Part shown: one piece after another, positions 1 to 13,600 of the stretch
Numbering within the stretch: position 1 is the first letter of the stretch
Layout: each line of letters starts with the position of its first letter
From: Ulva prolifera
Taxonomy: Eukaryota > Chlorophyta > Ulvophyceae > Ulvales > Ulvaceae
Assembly (NCBI GenBank): GCA_023078555.1
Contig: CM041196.1
Span: 806,001-870,000, forward strand
Direction of reading: 5' to 3'
DNA: 64,000 nucleotides
Made by a program: the position numbers and the translations under genes
Notes under the pieces: model-generated
What the model saw: only the letters and a program-made list of their open reading frames with translations
What the model was told of the DNA's origin: nothing
Database searches by the model: none

Positions 1-2353
1 AAAGGCTCGTGATAATGCAATGTACGAGCGCTACAAGATTAATCTTGATTCAAGCGCACGTTTGCTCATCTTCGTGGCGTTCATGGTAGCCAATGGCATC
101 TCTCTTCGCATCTTTCCCCAGGTACGCCTGCTGCTCAGACAGGCTTGCGTTACCATTGATTCACGCAAAGTAGCGAAGTATGTAACACGTGCTTTGCTTT
201 CGCAGATCCTGGAGCTACAGCGAGCACTTGACGCAGACATAATTCCTCTGAAGCTGAACCATAGGCGTTATGTTACGCTTCTTCTGCTTGCTCTGAGTGA
301 ATTGTATTTGCTCATGACCGTGTCAGCTGTGCAAAGCAGCGACTTCTTCGGATTGGTGTTGGATCTGTCTTCGGACAGAGGTTCAAATGATAACATGCTA
401 GTGTATGTTGTTTACTGGGACGCCGCAGCTTTCACATCCGCTGTCAGGTATCTTTGTTGTGTCCGTCTGCAGCGAAAGGGGGCCGATACTATCTTCACGC
501 AGCTGATGCAGATATGTCAGAGCCTAGGACTTGACATGAAGCGGCACATGGTCACATTTTGTGCTGATGGTGATTCAACCATGCAAGCTTAAGCCTAGGC
601 TGGCGTAGTGGTCTATCTGGTCGGTTCCGTAGGCACTCTGATCACATCGTAACTATGCATTGTGCTGCGCACAGACACGTGCTCGCTGTTCAAGATGTGG
701 CTGCGTCCTCTGACCTACTGATTGCAATGGACCAGACATTGACTGCTATCTACAAGCTTTTCAACAGGAAGGGCAATCGAAAGGCAGTCTGGGAACTGTA
801 TGCGAAGAAACATGGTCTTCGGTCATAAACTTTCCCATTGTTCGTCAAGACCAGATGGTTCAGTAGGGCATTGTGTATACCGCTTGTTGTCAGTCTATCC
901 AGTTCTGGTGAAATTCCTGCAAGTTCTCACCCGTCCCGGTTCTGCCATGCGGTGGGATGCGGCAGAGCCTGTCTTGTCTATGCTCCTTGGTGCCAAGATC
1001 GTGTACGTGCTTCATGCGGTTGCAGACGCATTGCAGCCCCTAGGATGTACAAGAAAGATTTTTGAGACGACAGGCTGCTCTCTGTCTAACATCAATGCGG
1101 AGGTGACAGTTCTCAATCAAAAACTGGCCAGCCTTGAAGCATGTGCTGACTCCCCGAAGGAGTTTGGTGGAGAGCATGTGAAGAGTCTCATGGAAGCGTC
1201 CAATGACTTCGAGGATCTCAATGGCACCATTTCGCTGAACTTCCCACAGTATGACGGACTGATTTACCTCGATGCAACTACCTTCGACCCCAGAATCGTA
1301 CAACAGCTCAACGGCATTGTCAAAGGCAGTCAGCAATCGGAACGTCATCCGATCATGTCAAGATTGTTGTTCGTGCAACTCGTTTGTGATGACTATGACG
1401 ATCTTATCGTTTGCAGATGTCAGAACGCTTTCCCAAGGAAGAGATGGACCTAGCACACATGTTCAGCATCTTTGATGTAGAGACATACATTGGTATGAGT
1501 CTGCCGGAGCTGTTCAGATTTGGCGACAATGAAGTGAAGACTCTAGTCGACATGCTTAGTCAAGAGAATGATGGCACTAAGAAGTCTTACTGAAATACGC
1601 CATTCATTGACAGCAAGGCAGATGGTAAGCTAGAGGAGGCATGTTTCTATCACACTCAGGACACTGTCATAGCACAAGTCAGTTCAAGCCACTGAATTTG
1701 GCGCCTTGTTGCAGGTGCTGCGGCAATGGCACAGTGTGAAAGAGCTTTTATATAAGTATGCTCAGGGACTTCACCCTACTCAGAAAGGAGCTTGGCGGTT
1801 CGTTTTGAAGACAAATACCAAGTCAACCATTCCACATATCTACAAGCTGTATGTATTGAAGCAGCTCATAGTCACACAATCAGCTGATGTTGAGAGAGGA
1901 TTCTCTATGTTAGTCCATACTCTTGGTACTGGTAGGTTGTCTACGCACACAGCTACTCTGGATGCAAGGCTTCGTATCAAGCAATCCCTTCCGAACAGCC
2001 CTACTGAAGATGATCTGAGGTACTTGGCCGCCCAACGTCCGGCGAACACTGCGACTCCGTCTGCACATAATATACTCACCGACCTGATAAAGCCAAAGGG
2101 CGTCAGCATCAAGTTGTTGTCAAAGCAGCTGCATTCCGCTACTGCTATTGACAATGACAGTTTCTGGACGGAAGTCTTTGCGCGAGAATTTGAAGAAGCT
2201 GATGATAGCATGCTCATGGGGGTTGATGTTGAAGAGAATTTGCCATGTGAGCCGAGTCTTGCTGAGATGATTCAGTTATTGGAGTGTGGTCTTCCTGATA
2301 CTGAGGAAATCGAGCAAGCAGTGCCGCACCCCTTTTTTACTAAGGATTCTTAA
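1..2353 (+). pseudogene. Decayed hAT-family transposase
   Basis: Several collinear reading-frame pieces (about 20-592, 800-1453, 1411-1593 and 1706-2353) form one hAT-like transposase interrupted by frameshifts and stops. The first piece holds the catalytic-core style stretch with SSDFFGLVLDLSSDRGSND and LVYVVYWD. The last piece holds the hAT C-terminal dimerisation signature SADVERGFSML followed by RLRIKQSLP. Between 593 and 800 the homologous frame continues (VLAVQDVA) but is broken. hAT proteins cut and paste DNA and leave 8-bp target duplications, and two elements further right in this window (56130-57176 and 58563-59016) have exactly such duplications. The 5' end may lie outside the window. 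The family call rests on motif recognition only; inactivity is inferred from the broken frame. Confidence 0.8.
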
Positions 2354-2906
2354 GGCGGTAACTGCTTTCAGATTTGTGTTAAGGCAAGAACACTGCCCAG
2401 TGCATGAACGCGTACCAATGCAAATCACCCGAAAATTGTTTTTGACACCCCCGATAGAACCTGAGGAGGTCGGCGGGCAACCCGATATCCAGCAGGGTGC
2501 TTTTCGGGGCTAGCCCGACAAATTTTTTGGGTATGGCTTCGGTTTACCCCGAAAAAGAAAAACCGGCTTGTAGAGCCCTGATTCGCGATGCGACGATCGT
2601 CGACTACAGAAACAGATGATGCAGCCACGCATGCATCGGGAGCGCCGTTTGTGAGCTAAACAATCACGGCAGCTACATGTGCAGCTGCAAAGTTTGTCTG
2701 ATCGGTGAAAGCGGGGTTGCGCGGTAGCACGGTGTAAAGCGGTGCGCTCCTTGATAGAGAAATACATCTAGCTGCGCGCATAGGCATCATCTGAAGGCGG
2801 AAAAACATAATCGTGCAGCGCAGAACACAAGCAATTGAATGCACTTGCTTTTGATGCATTTCCAAGTTTTTCCGAAACTACCGAGACCACTACCGCTATA
2901 CAGCGA
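2354..2906. other. Intergenic, no gene recognised
   Basis: This stretch follows the transposase remnant. Short open frames occur on both strands but none has a recognisable domain or coding character. It may contain the 3' end of the hAT element, but I could not find a matching terminal repeat. Positions 2892-2906 are the left copy of a 15-bp target-site duplication. Confidence 0.5.
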
Positions 2907-2958
2907 TTACAAAAGAGTGAACGGGAGAAAACAAACACCGAAACCGAATCTCAGCCCT

Positions 2959-3624
2959 CTGGTTTTCTGCCAAACTCGTTGTGTTCACATCCAGGATTGG
3001 CATGACTCAGCAGAGTGAGGCCGAGCGAGCCCGCCATGCCAGCCCCCAATTCCAGCAGCTTGCTGGCTTGCCTGGCACTTGTATGAGTAGCACATGTAAA
3101 TTATGTGGCAGGTGGGATCCATGTGTGGTGCTGTCCACCTCCAAATATGCCCAAAAACTGATTTTTTCAATTCTCAGTGCAAGGATGTTTGCGGCAGGCC
3201 ACTGTGACACCCCAGAGTGCATTACCACTGATGTTGTGTTGTGAAAATTCGCAGCCTCAAGGCCAAACAACCAACATGCAGCTCGACCAAAATCCGCCCG
3301 ATCAGCACTTCACATATACCTCAAGTGATCACCTGTTCGAATCTGAGCCTCAATCCTTGCAAACCAGCTCCAACAGCTATTCTGCGTGTGCTATCGAGCC
3401 CGAACATGCGTGTGCTTCACCATTTTCGGTGCTGAAAGTTGCTGTGCACTCAGTCTCACAAATCGAATGCATTCACCAGCAGCTTTTTTGCGTGCTTCGC
3501 GAATCTGCAATCCAGTTGTCAACACTGATCTCGTGGAGTGCATGGCGTGGCGGTGTGGTCAGTGGTGTCGCGTGACGCACGCCCCATGCGAGAGTCCAAC
3601 ACCCCGAGTTTGGCTGAAAACCGG
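2959..3624. mobile_element. 666-bp element with terminal inverted repeats, nested in the LINE
   Basis: The left end GGTTTTCTGCCAAACTCG (from 2961) pairs with the inverted right end (3605-3622, one mismatch). The insertion splits a LINE tail that reads continuously in the copy near 55840 (AATCTCA followed by CCGAATCAAC). No transposase frame is visible, so it is probably non-autonomous. Target duplication is not clear (TCAGCC against TGAGCC), so the superfamily is not assigned. Confidence 0.65.
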
Positions 3625-3642
3625 TGAGCCGAATCAACAGCA

Positions 3643-6560
<2,918 letters not shown>

Positions 6561-6611
6561 ACACTAACACCGCTATACAGCGAGTTCACGGACTTGTCGA
6601 TTTTGCATGTG

Positions 6612-6633
6612 TCTCCCGTTCAGTCTTTTGTAA
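6612..6633 (+). repeat. Isolated LINE tail (sense)
   Basis: Matches the LINE 3' terminus (TCTCCCGTTCA then TCTTTTGTAA) with one change. Only about 22 bp remain. Confidence 0.6.
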
Positions 6634-6990
6634 ACCGCTTCTGTATCGCTCGTCTGTAGTTGTGCACAGCTCGTTCATACGTCCGGTCGCTTCGGCGGCG
6701 ACAATGGGCCCTGCAGTTGCCAATTCTCGTCTTCGATGTCTGGCCTCGCTGTGAACCAGACAGTCGGCAGGCGTGGTGGCCGCGGAGCAGCGACGTGCGT
6801 GGTTAGCTTTACCGGTAACACACGCACGGAAGGGTGAACTTCCGTAACGGAAGAGTACATGGTGTTTGTTTTTGTGGCCCTCGTGATCCTGTATCGTGCC
6901 TTCGAGAGACAGACTTCTGTTGTTGGTCTGTATCCGTTCGTTTGTCTGAATTCGATGTATCTCTGAGATATCTCTGAGATTTCTGCGATT

Positions 6991-7016
6991 TTACAAAAGA
7001 GTGAACGGGAGAGAAC
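6991..7016 (-). repeat. Isolated LINE tail (antisense)
   Basis: TTACAAAAGAGTGAACGGGA is the reverse complement of the LINE 3' terminus. Only about 26 bp are recognisable. Confidence 0.7.
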
Positions 7017-7071
7017 GTCACATGGGAGATGTTTGAGACATGCCACATCCGGTACAACCACTTCAAGTACT

Positions 7072-7129
7072 GTTGATTCGGATAAGAATCGGTTTCAGTG
7101 TTTGTTTTCTCCCATCCTCTCTTTTATAA
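7072..7129 (+). repeat. LINE tail (sense), diverged
   Basis: Contains GTTGATTCGG, then TTTCAGTGTTTGTTTTCTCC and a diverged end CTCTTTTATAA. It lies in opposite orientation to the tail at 6991-7016, giving a head-to-head pair about 55 bp apart. Confidence 0.7.
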
Positions 7130-7243
7130 CTAACATTTCAAGTTCCACTTCAAAGCAACGACGGACGTCCGCATCCATCAGCATGCATATGCATGTCTGA
7201 GGCTCCACAAGGCGCCAGCCACGGCGAGCCGTTCCAACATGCT

Positions 7244-7325
7244 CACGCGGTGTTCTCAAGTCAGAAGTCGCAGCGCCGCGGCGCTGCGACTTAAGTTAAG
7301 AATTCTGACTTGAGAACACCGCGTG
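7244..7325. repeat. Nested perfect inverted repeat
   Basis: Outer arms of 22 bp (7244-7265 and 7304-7325) are perfect complements, starting CACGCGGTGTTCTCAAG. Inside lies a perfect 26-bp palindrome at 7266-7291 centred on GCGCCGCGGCGC, plus a 12-nt spacer. The DNA could form a cruciform and an RNA could form a strong stem. No coding content. Confidence 0.9.
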
Positions 7326-7455
7326 AATATGCCGGAATGGCACACTACGTACACGATCTTCCTGTGCCATGATCGAAAGATTCCCTCTAGATCTGCCTTG
7401 CCTTCCTCTATAGCTGCCATGCATGGCATTTAAGTTGTACACAATTGTACATGTG

Positions 7456-7637
7456 TTACAAGGACAAAGCAAGCGAGGCAGGTAGCACCGCAAACAAGAA
7501 CCAGGGGAACCGCACACCACGCAGCACACCAAAACACCCACGCAACGGCAGCACCCTCGCCGGACACAGCCACACAGCCACACAGCCACACACACGCCCA
7601 CACCCACACGCCCACCCCCAGCCGAACCCCGCCCACC
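7456..7637 (-). mobile_element. SINE-like element, copy 1
   Basis: Flanked by the perfect 12-bp direct repeat ATTGTACATGTG (7444-7455 and 7638-7649). Read on the minus strand it ends GGTGCTACCTGCC...GCTTTGTCCTTGTAA, an end shared by several copies in this window. The body is GT-rich in the sense strand and has no long conserved frame. The variable long target duplication and common 3' end point to target-primed retrotransposition. The TTGTAA terminus is shared with the LINE family here, which suggests the LINE may mobilise it (inference). Confidence 0.7.
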
Positions 7638-7646
7638 ATTGTACAT

Positions 7647-7700
7647 GTGCACAGCCGCATGCGCATGCGGCTGTGCACAGTGTCATGACACTGTGCACAG
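7647..7700. repeat. Two overlapping perfect palindromes
   Basis: A 32-bp perfect palindrome at 7647-7678 (centre GCATGCGCATGC) overlaps a 30-bp perfect palindrome at 7671-7700 (centre GTGTCATGACAC). They share GTGCAC. Confidence 0.9.
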
Positions 7701-8196
7701 CGTGCTGCAGCGAGCGCTCGCTGACACTTGAGCCAGGTGAAACGTACGTCTCATTTGGATGAGCCGGCGCTTGTATTTACCCTCGTACGAATGATGGTTA
7801 TGTACATATGTATGTGTGCCAGGAGTTTCAGCAGTAACCACGGCCCCGTCTTGGTGGCAGCGATCACGCAGTCGATGCATCGATCGCATGTGACCCTTGC
7901 TCAGGCTCACCGCGTCGAACAGAAAGCCCAAGACTACTTCAGAACGGTGCGGTGACAGTCTTTGCAATATCTTCATGCTGTTTAGCTTGCAAACTGTCTT
8001 ACGATCAGGCGTCACAGAAGTACTGGTAGATGTTGGACTACTAGTGGACGTCAGTGTCGTTGTCCTCCAGCGCGATCGCGAGCCGTTCAATCCACTTGCT
8101 GATCTTTCGTTAAAGTCCTCAGCGCTCTGTATACTCTGTTACCGGGCGCACCATCGCGAAAGGTTCGGCACGCTGATGGCAAATGCTTTCGGCAGG

Positions 8197-8269
8197 GGGG
8201 TTGCAGTTGATTCGGATGAGATTCGGTTTCAGTGTTTGTTTTCTCCCGTTCACTCTTTTGTAATTTATT
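8197..8269 (+). mobile_element. Short LINE 3'-end insertion
   Basis: A 73-bp insertion between perfect 11-bp repeats CTTTCGGCAGG (8186-8196 and 8270-8280). It contains GTTGATTCGGATGAGATTCG and ends CACTCTTTTGTAA followed by a few T/A-rich bases. It is an extremely 5'-truncated LINE copy. Confidence 0.8.
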
Positions 8270-8280
8270 CTTTCGGCAGG

Positions 8281-10638
8281 TGGTCGAGATCTCGCTGCGA
8301 ACAGCGGCGCAACATGCCCTGTTTGAGGCGTTGTGAGTATACAAAACGCTGTTTATGCTTTGAATATATACAGCTGTACGTTATACCGCGTTTAGCTTTG
8401 TTCGCTGACGTTCCAGGTGCGCTGTGCACCGTGCTGTGCCTGTCGTCGTCAGGCCCAGACGTGCGTGCAGCCCTGCCGCCTGTTCTTAAAGGGCAGTCGT
8501 TGCGAATTCAGCAAGTTCCAAATGCAGAGGCTGCCGCGGTATGCTACCTACCTGACATCCGTCTCTACCTATACCTATACTTGGCAGCTCTCTGATGCTG
8601 TGCACCGCGTCGCCGCTACTATGCATTCGGCAGTCCTCTGCAGAAAGGCTGCGCTGCTATACCATTGCAGTGGGAACTGCCGTCTACTCTGCTCAGCTGC
8701 TCCCACAACGCAGCGGCACGTTGCTGTCCCAGCATGTCAGCTCCCGAGCTCACTAGCTGCAGCTCAGCGTATACGCTCGTCACAGGGAACGTGCTGCTGC
8801 CGATATAGCTAGAGCACTGTTGGGCTGCACCGTTTTCTCAGCTTCGTGTGCCGTCGCTGCTGCGAAGATGCACTGCCAGTGTTAGACTGCTGCACAATCA
8901 CTTTACAAATGGCAAAAGAATTCTTTACTGCAATGACTGCTGCATCATACAGGTATTCGTGGTCTGCCGACTGCGACATCTGCTCGTCGATTGACCTGCT
9001 TCGGATCCTTGACGTGACATATCTGAGATACGACAACATCGCGACCACAACCTGCTGCAACGCATCATACTAGATCTCTCTAGCACAGCGTCGGCCTTTC
9101 AAAACGATTTCAACGCAGGCATACCACTTAGAGCTGAGCACGATGGCATGGCACCACACAGCAATACCAACGCCACGTCAAAGTGGCACCTACACAGCTG
9201 TGCCTCCGCCTCGCACGCCCGGTGGGCTAAGCACGTAGAGCCATCGTGACATCACATGTACACAAGTTGAGATTCAGTATGGGAGGCTTTGTTGTGCTGT
9301 GTTGCTACAACATGTGGTTTAGACCCATGCACTGTCCTTCATCATATCATGTAACAGAGTCAACAGTAGTAGACAGCTCTGATTTCTGATTCATTATCAT
9401 CGACATGGATCACCAAGGCAGGCTGTGCCCCTTGTACCCATGTGGCTTGACTGTGGAGTGTTATCATGCCGCTCCTGCCAAGGGTTGTCACTGAAAGATG
9501 ATGTCATGTTTTGAACTCAATCAACAGGTAACTGACGTTGCCAGATTGCAACAGACATTTCACATGTTATTTGGATAATGTTTACTAGGTAGTACTACCA
9601 CCGTCACCTGTGAAAGGCCTGGGGGGCAGTGTGAACTTGAATTGCTAGCCGGGGGACACTGCACGTGTATTGTTCTCACACATGAACTGCCTATTCTTTC
9701 AGGCCATGGCCAGCAGCATGAATGTCCGAATTACTTGCTCAAAGTCCCGGCTATGAGTGGAAGCTTCTTCGCGAGAAATAGTGGTTAATCATTCTCTCAG
9801 GCACAGTCAGGCACAGTTACAGACATGTGTTACAAGAACAAAGGCGGCAAGGCGGGCAGCAACACACGTCGCAAGTGAAACTGCTGTTGCTCTACTGTGA
9901 CACTCCCAAGTATCGAGTGACGTAGTGAACTACGTAGCTTACCGCATATGTTACAGATGCCACATGTATCATCTACTATACAATTATACATCTGCCTAGA
10001 AAGATCTGCCAAAAGGATATTTGCTACCATCCTAAAAGTTTCACACAAAGATATGTGTGTAGTATGCTGCCCATACTCTGTGTACACAGACAAGATGCCA
10101 GACAATGTGTATACAGGCAAGATGCCAGACTGTGTGTATACACAGAGTATGGGCAGCGTTGTACGTATCTGCACAGACACATGTGTTGTGGTGTGCATGA
10201 TGAGGGCCGGTGGCTGATTCCCATGATTCACAGGTTGGCTAGAATTGGTGGTAGATATAGTCCATCCAGATATTGCAACAAGAAAACCTTTGGCATCCTG
10301 CAAGTACCTGCTTGCGACACCGAGCACAGCTCCAAGAATGAGCACTCCAACATTCTACTAGAATTCAATGTACAATGATCAAGTAAGAGGCATTGCAACA
10401 CCCAGTGAGTGTGACATCTGACGCTTCTATACATATGCATGATAACCTACCGTAGTATACAGCAGAGTACAATGTAAGCTTGAAATGGTATTGCTGCATT
10501 GATGTCGCATGTATCGTACACTGTAGCTGAGCTAACGCCGGCGTACACAACATTGCAGCGTTGGCGTACATAGCATTGTAAACATTGGTTAACAGAAGTC
10601 ATGCATATAGGTCAGCAACATCACACACGCCCACAACG
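8281..10638. other. Intergenic, no gene recognised
   Basis: Open frames of up to about 170 codons occur, but none shows a known domain, signal or paralogue. A short SINE-like tail lies antisense at about 9830-9870 (TTACAAGAACAAAGG). A hairpin is listed separately at 10066-10157. The last part should hold the promoter and 5' UTR of the gene starting at 10639; I could not pick out a specific promoter element. Confidence 0.5.
10066..10157. repeat. Hairpin-forming inverted repeat
   Basis: Arms of 19 bp (10066-10084 and 10139-10157) begin GCTGCCCATACTCTG and are perfect complements. The loop holds a direct repeat of CAAGATGCCAGAC. The structure lies about 480 bp upstream of the repeat-protein gene. 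Confidence 0.85.
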
Positions 10639-13600
10639 ATGGCAGCGTCAAATTCGGCAGCAATGTCAGCAATTTTCACTTCGGCCTTTATGTTGTTGCA
10701 TGTGGCACTCTTGTCCGGCTTGCTCGGAAGAGTGTATGCCACGGTACCAGCCACAAGGAGCATGAGAGGCGTGAACGGACTCATATCCGCCGATGACCAC
10801 AATATCAGCAACATGCTCGGGACGAGCAACACCGCCAAGCGCAGGCTCAGGGAAGCCGAGTCCAGCACAACCTTGAACGTTGCATCTTCCCCAACACTTC
10901 TACCGCAGTCTGCCCTTCTGAGCATTACATCACCTCCCCCGCCCCCTCCGCCATGCATCCCGCTGGATCCATCACAACAGCGGTTTGCAGAAGACTGCGG
11001 CAGAATTGGGCAGCGCCCATGTGACGCAGGCGATTCCATTTCCCCCTGCACTCCTAGGTGTGATTCGAATTGGTTGCTTTGTACCCCAATGCTCTGAGCA
11101 TATGTGTCTTCATGTTGTTCCATATGGCGAACAAAAGCCATGATTCTTGCACAATATGCAGTCGTCTTGGCTGCGAACCTGGGCTCGTAGTTGTGGATGG
11201 GATTTGTTGGCCTGCACCCCCTCCCCCTCCCTCTCCCTCCCCCCCTCCCCCTCCATCTCCCTCTCCCCCTCCCCCTCCGCCATGCATCCCGCTGGATCCA
11301 TCACAACAGCGGTTTGCAGAAGACTGCGGCAGAATTGGGCAGCGCCCATGTGACGCAGGCGATTCCATTTCCCCCTGCACTCCTAGGTGTGATTCGAATT
11401 GGTTGCTTTGTACCCCAATGCTCTGAGCATATGTGTCTTCATGTTGTTCCATATGGCGAACAAAAGCCATGATTCTTGCACAATATGCAGTCGTCTTGGC
11501 TGCGAACCTGGGCTCGTAGTTGTGGATGGGATTTGTTGGCCTGCACCCCCTCCCCCTGCCTCTCCCTCCCCCCCTCCCCCTCCATCTCCCTCTCCCCCTC
11601 CCCCTCCGCCATGCATCCCGCTGGATCCATCACAACAGCGGTTTGCAGAAGACTGCGGCAGAATTGGGCAGCGCCCATGTGACGCAGGCGATTCCATTTC
11701 CCCCTGCACTCCTAGGTGTGATTCGAATTGGTTGCTTTGTACCCCAATGCTCTGAGCATATGTGTCTTCATGTTGTTCCATATGGCGAACAAAAGCCATG
11801 ATTCTTGCACAATATGCAGTCGTCTTGGCTGCGAACCTGGGCTCGTAGTTGTGGATGGGATTTGTTGGCCTGCACCCCCTCCCCCTCCCTCTCCCTCCCC
11901 CCCCTCCCCCTCCATCTCCCTCTCCCCCTCCCCCTCCGCCATGCATCCCGCTGGATCCATCACAACAGCGGTTTGCAGAAGACTGCGGCAGAATTGGGCA
12001 GCGCCCATGTGACGCAGGCGATTCCATTTCCCCCTGCACTCCTAGGTGTGATTCTAATCGGTTGCTAAGTACCCCAATGCTGTGCACATATGTGTCTTCA
12101 TGTTGTTCCATATGGCGAACAAAAGCCATGATTCTTGCACAATATGCAGTCGTCTTGGCTGCGAACCTGGGCTCGTAGTTGTGGATGGGATTTGTTGGCC
12201 TGCACCCCCTCCCCCTCCCTCTCCCTCCCCCCCTCCCCCTCCATCTCCCTCTCCCCCTCCCCCTCCGCCATGCATCCCGCTGGATCCATCACAACAGCGG
12301 TTTGCAGAAGACTGCGGCAGAATTGGGCAGCGCCCATGTGACGCAGGCGATTCCATTTCCCCCTGCACTCCTAGGTGTGATTCTAATCGGTTGCTAAGTA
12401 CCCCAATGCTGTGCACATATGTGTCTTCATGTTGTTCCATATGGCGAACAAAAGCCATGATTCTTGCACAATATGCAGTCGTCTTGGCTGCGAACCTGGG
12501 CTCGTAGTTGTGGATGGGATTTGTTGGCCTGCACCCCCTCCCCCTGCCTCTCCCTCCCCCCCTCCCCCTCCATCTCCCTCTCCCCCTCCCCCTCCGCCAT
12601 GCATCCCGCTGGATCCATCACAACAGCGGTTTGCAGAAGACTGCGGCAGAATTGGGCAGCGCCCATGTGACGCAGGCGATTCCATTTCCCCCTGCACTCC
12701 TAGGTGTGATTCGAATTGGTTGCTTTGTACCCCAATGCTCTGAGCATATGTGTCTTCATGTTGTTCCATATGGCGAACAAAAGCCATGATTCTTGCACAA
12801 TATGCAGTCGTCTTGGCTGCGAACCTGGGCTCGTAGTTGTGGATGGGATTTGTTGGCCTGCACCCCCTCCCCCTCCCTCTCCCTCCCCCCCTCCCCCTCC
12901 ATCTCCCTCTCCCCCTCCCCCTCCGCCATGCATCCCGCTGGATCCATCACAACAGCGGTTTGCAGAAGACTGCGGCAGAATTGGGCAGCGCCCATGTGAC
13001 GCAGGCGATTCCATTTCCCCCTGCACTCCTAGGTGTGATTCGAATTGGTTGCTTTGTACCCCAATGCTCTGAGCATATGTGTCTTCATGTTGTTCCATAT
13101 GGCGAACAAAAGCCATGATTCTTGCACAATATGCAGTCGTCTTGGCTGCGAACCTGGGCTCGTAGTTGTGGATGGGATTTGTTGGCCTGCACCCCCTCCC
13201 CCTGCCTCTCCCTCCCCCCCTCCCCCTCCATCTCCCTCTCCCCCTCCCCCTCCGCCATGCATCCCGCTGGATCCATCACAACAGCGGTTTGCAGAAGACT
13301 GCGGCAGAATTGGGCAGCGCCCATGTGACGCAGGCGATTCCATTTCCCCCTGCACTCCTAGGTGTGATTCGAATTGGTTGCTTTGTACCCCAATGCTCTG
13401 AGCATATGTGTCTTCATGTTGTTCCATATGGCGAACAAAAGCCATGATTCTTGCACAATATGCAGTCGTCTTGGCTGCGAACCTGGGCTCGTAGTTGTGG
13501 ATGGGATTTGTTGGCCTGCACCCCCTCCCCCTCCCTCTCCCTCCCCCCCCTCCCCCTCCATCTCCCTCTCCCCCTCCCCCTCCGCCATGCATCCCGCTGG

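Noticed and set aside
7296..7762. Several 80-118 codon frames around 7.3-7.8 kb
   Set aside because: They lie across a SINE-like element and palindromes; composition is that of the GT-rich repeat.
10585..11097. Reading exon 1 of the repeat gene as a 170-codon intronless gene
   Set aside because: The last 13 codons run into an intron with a clear GTGTGATTC donor, and the repeat exons continue in frame after splicing. The upstream start would be TTG.
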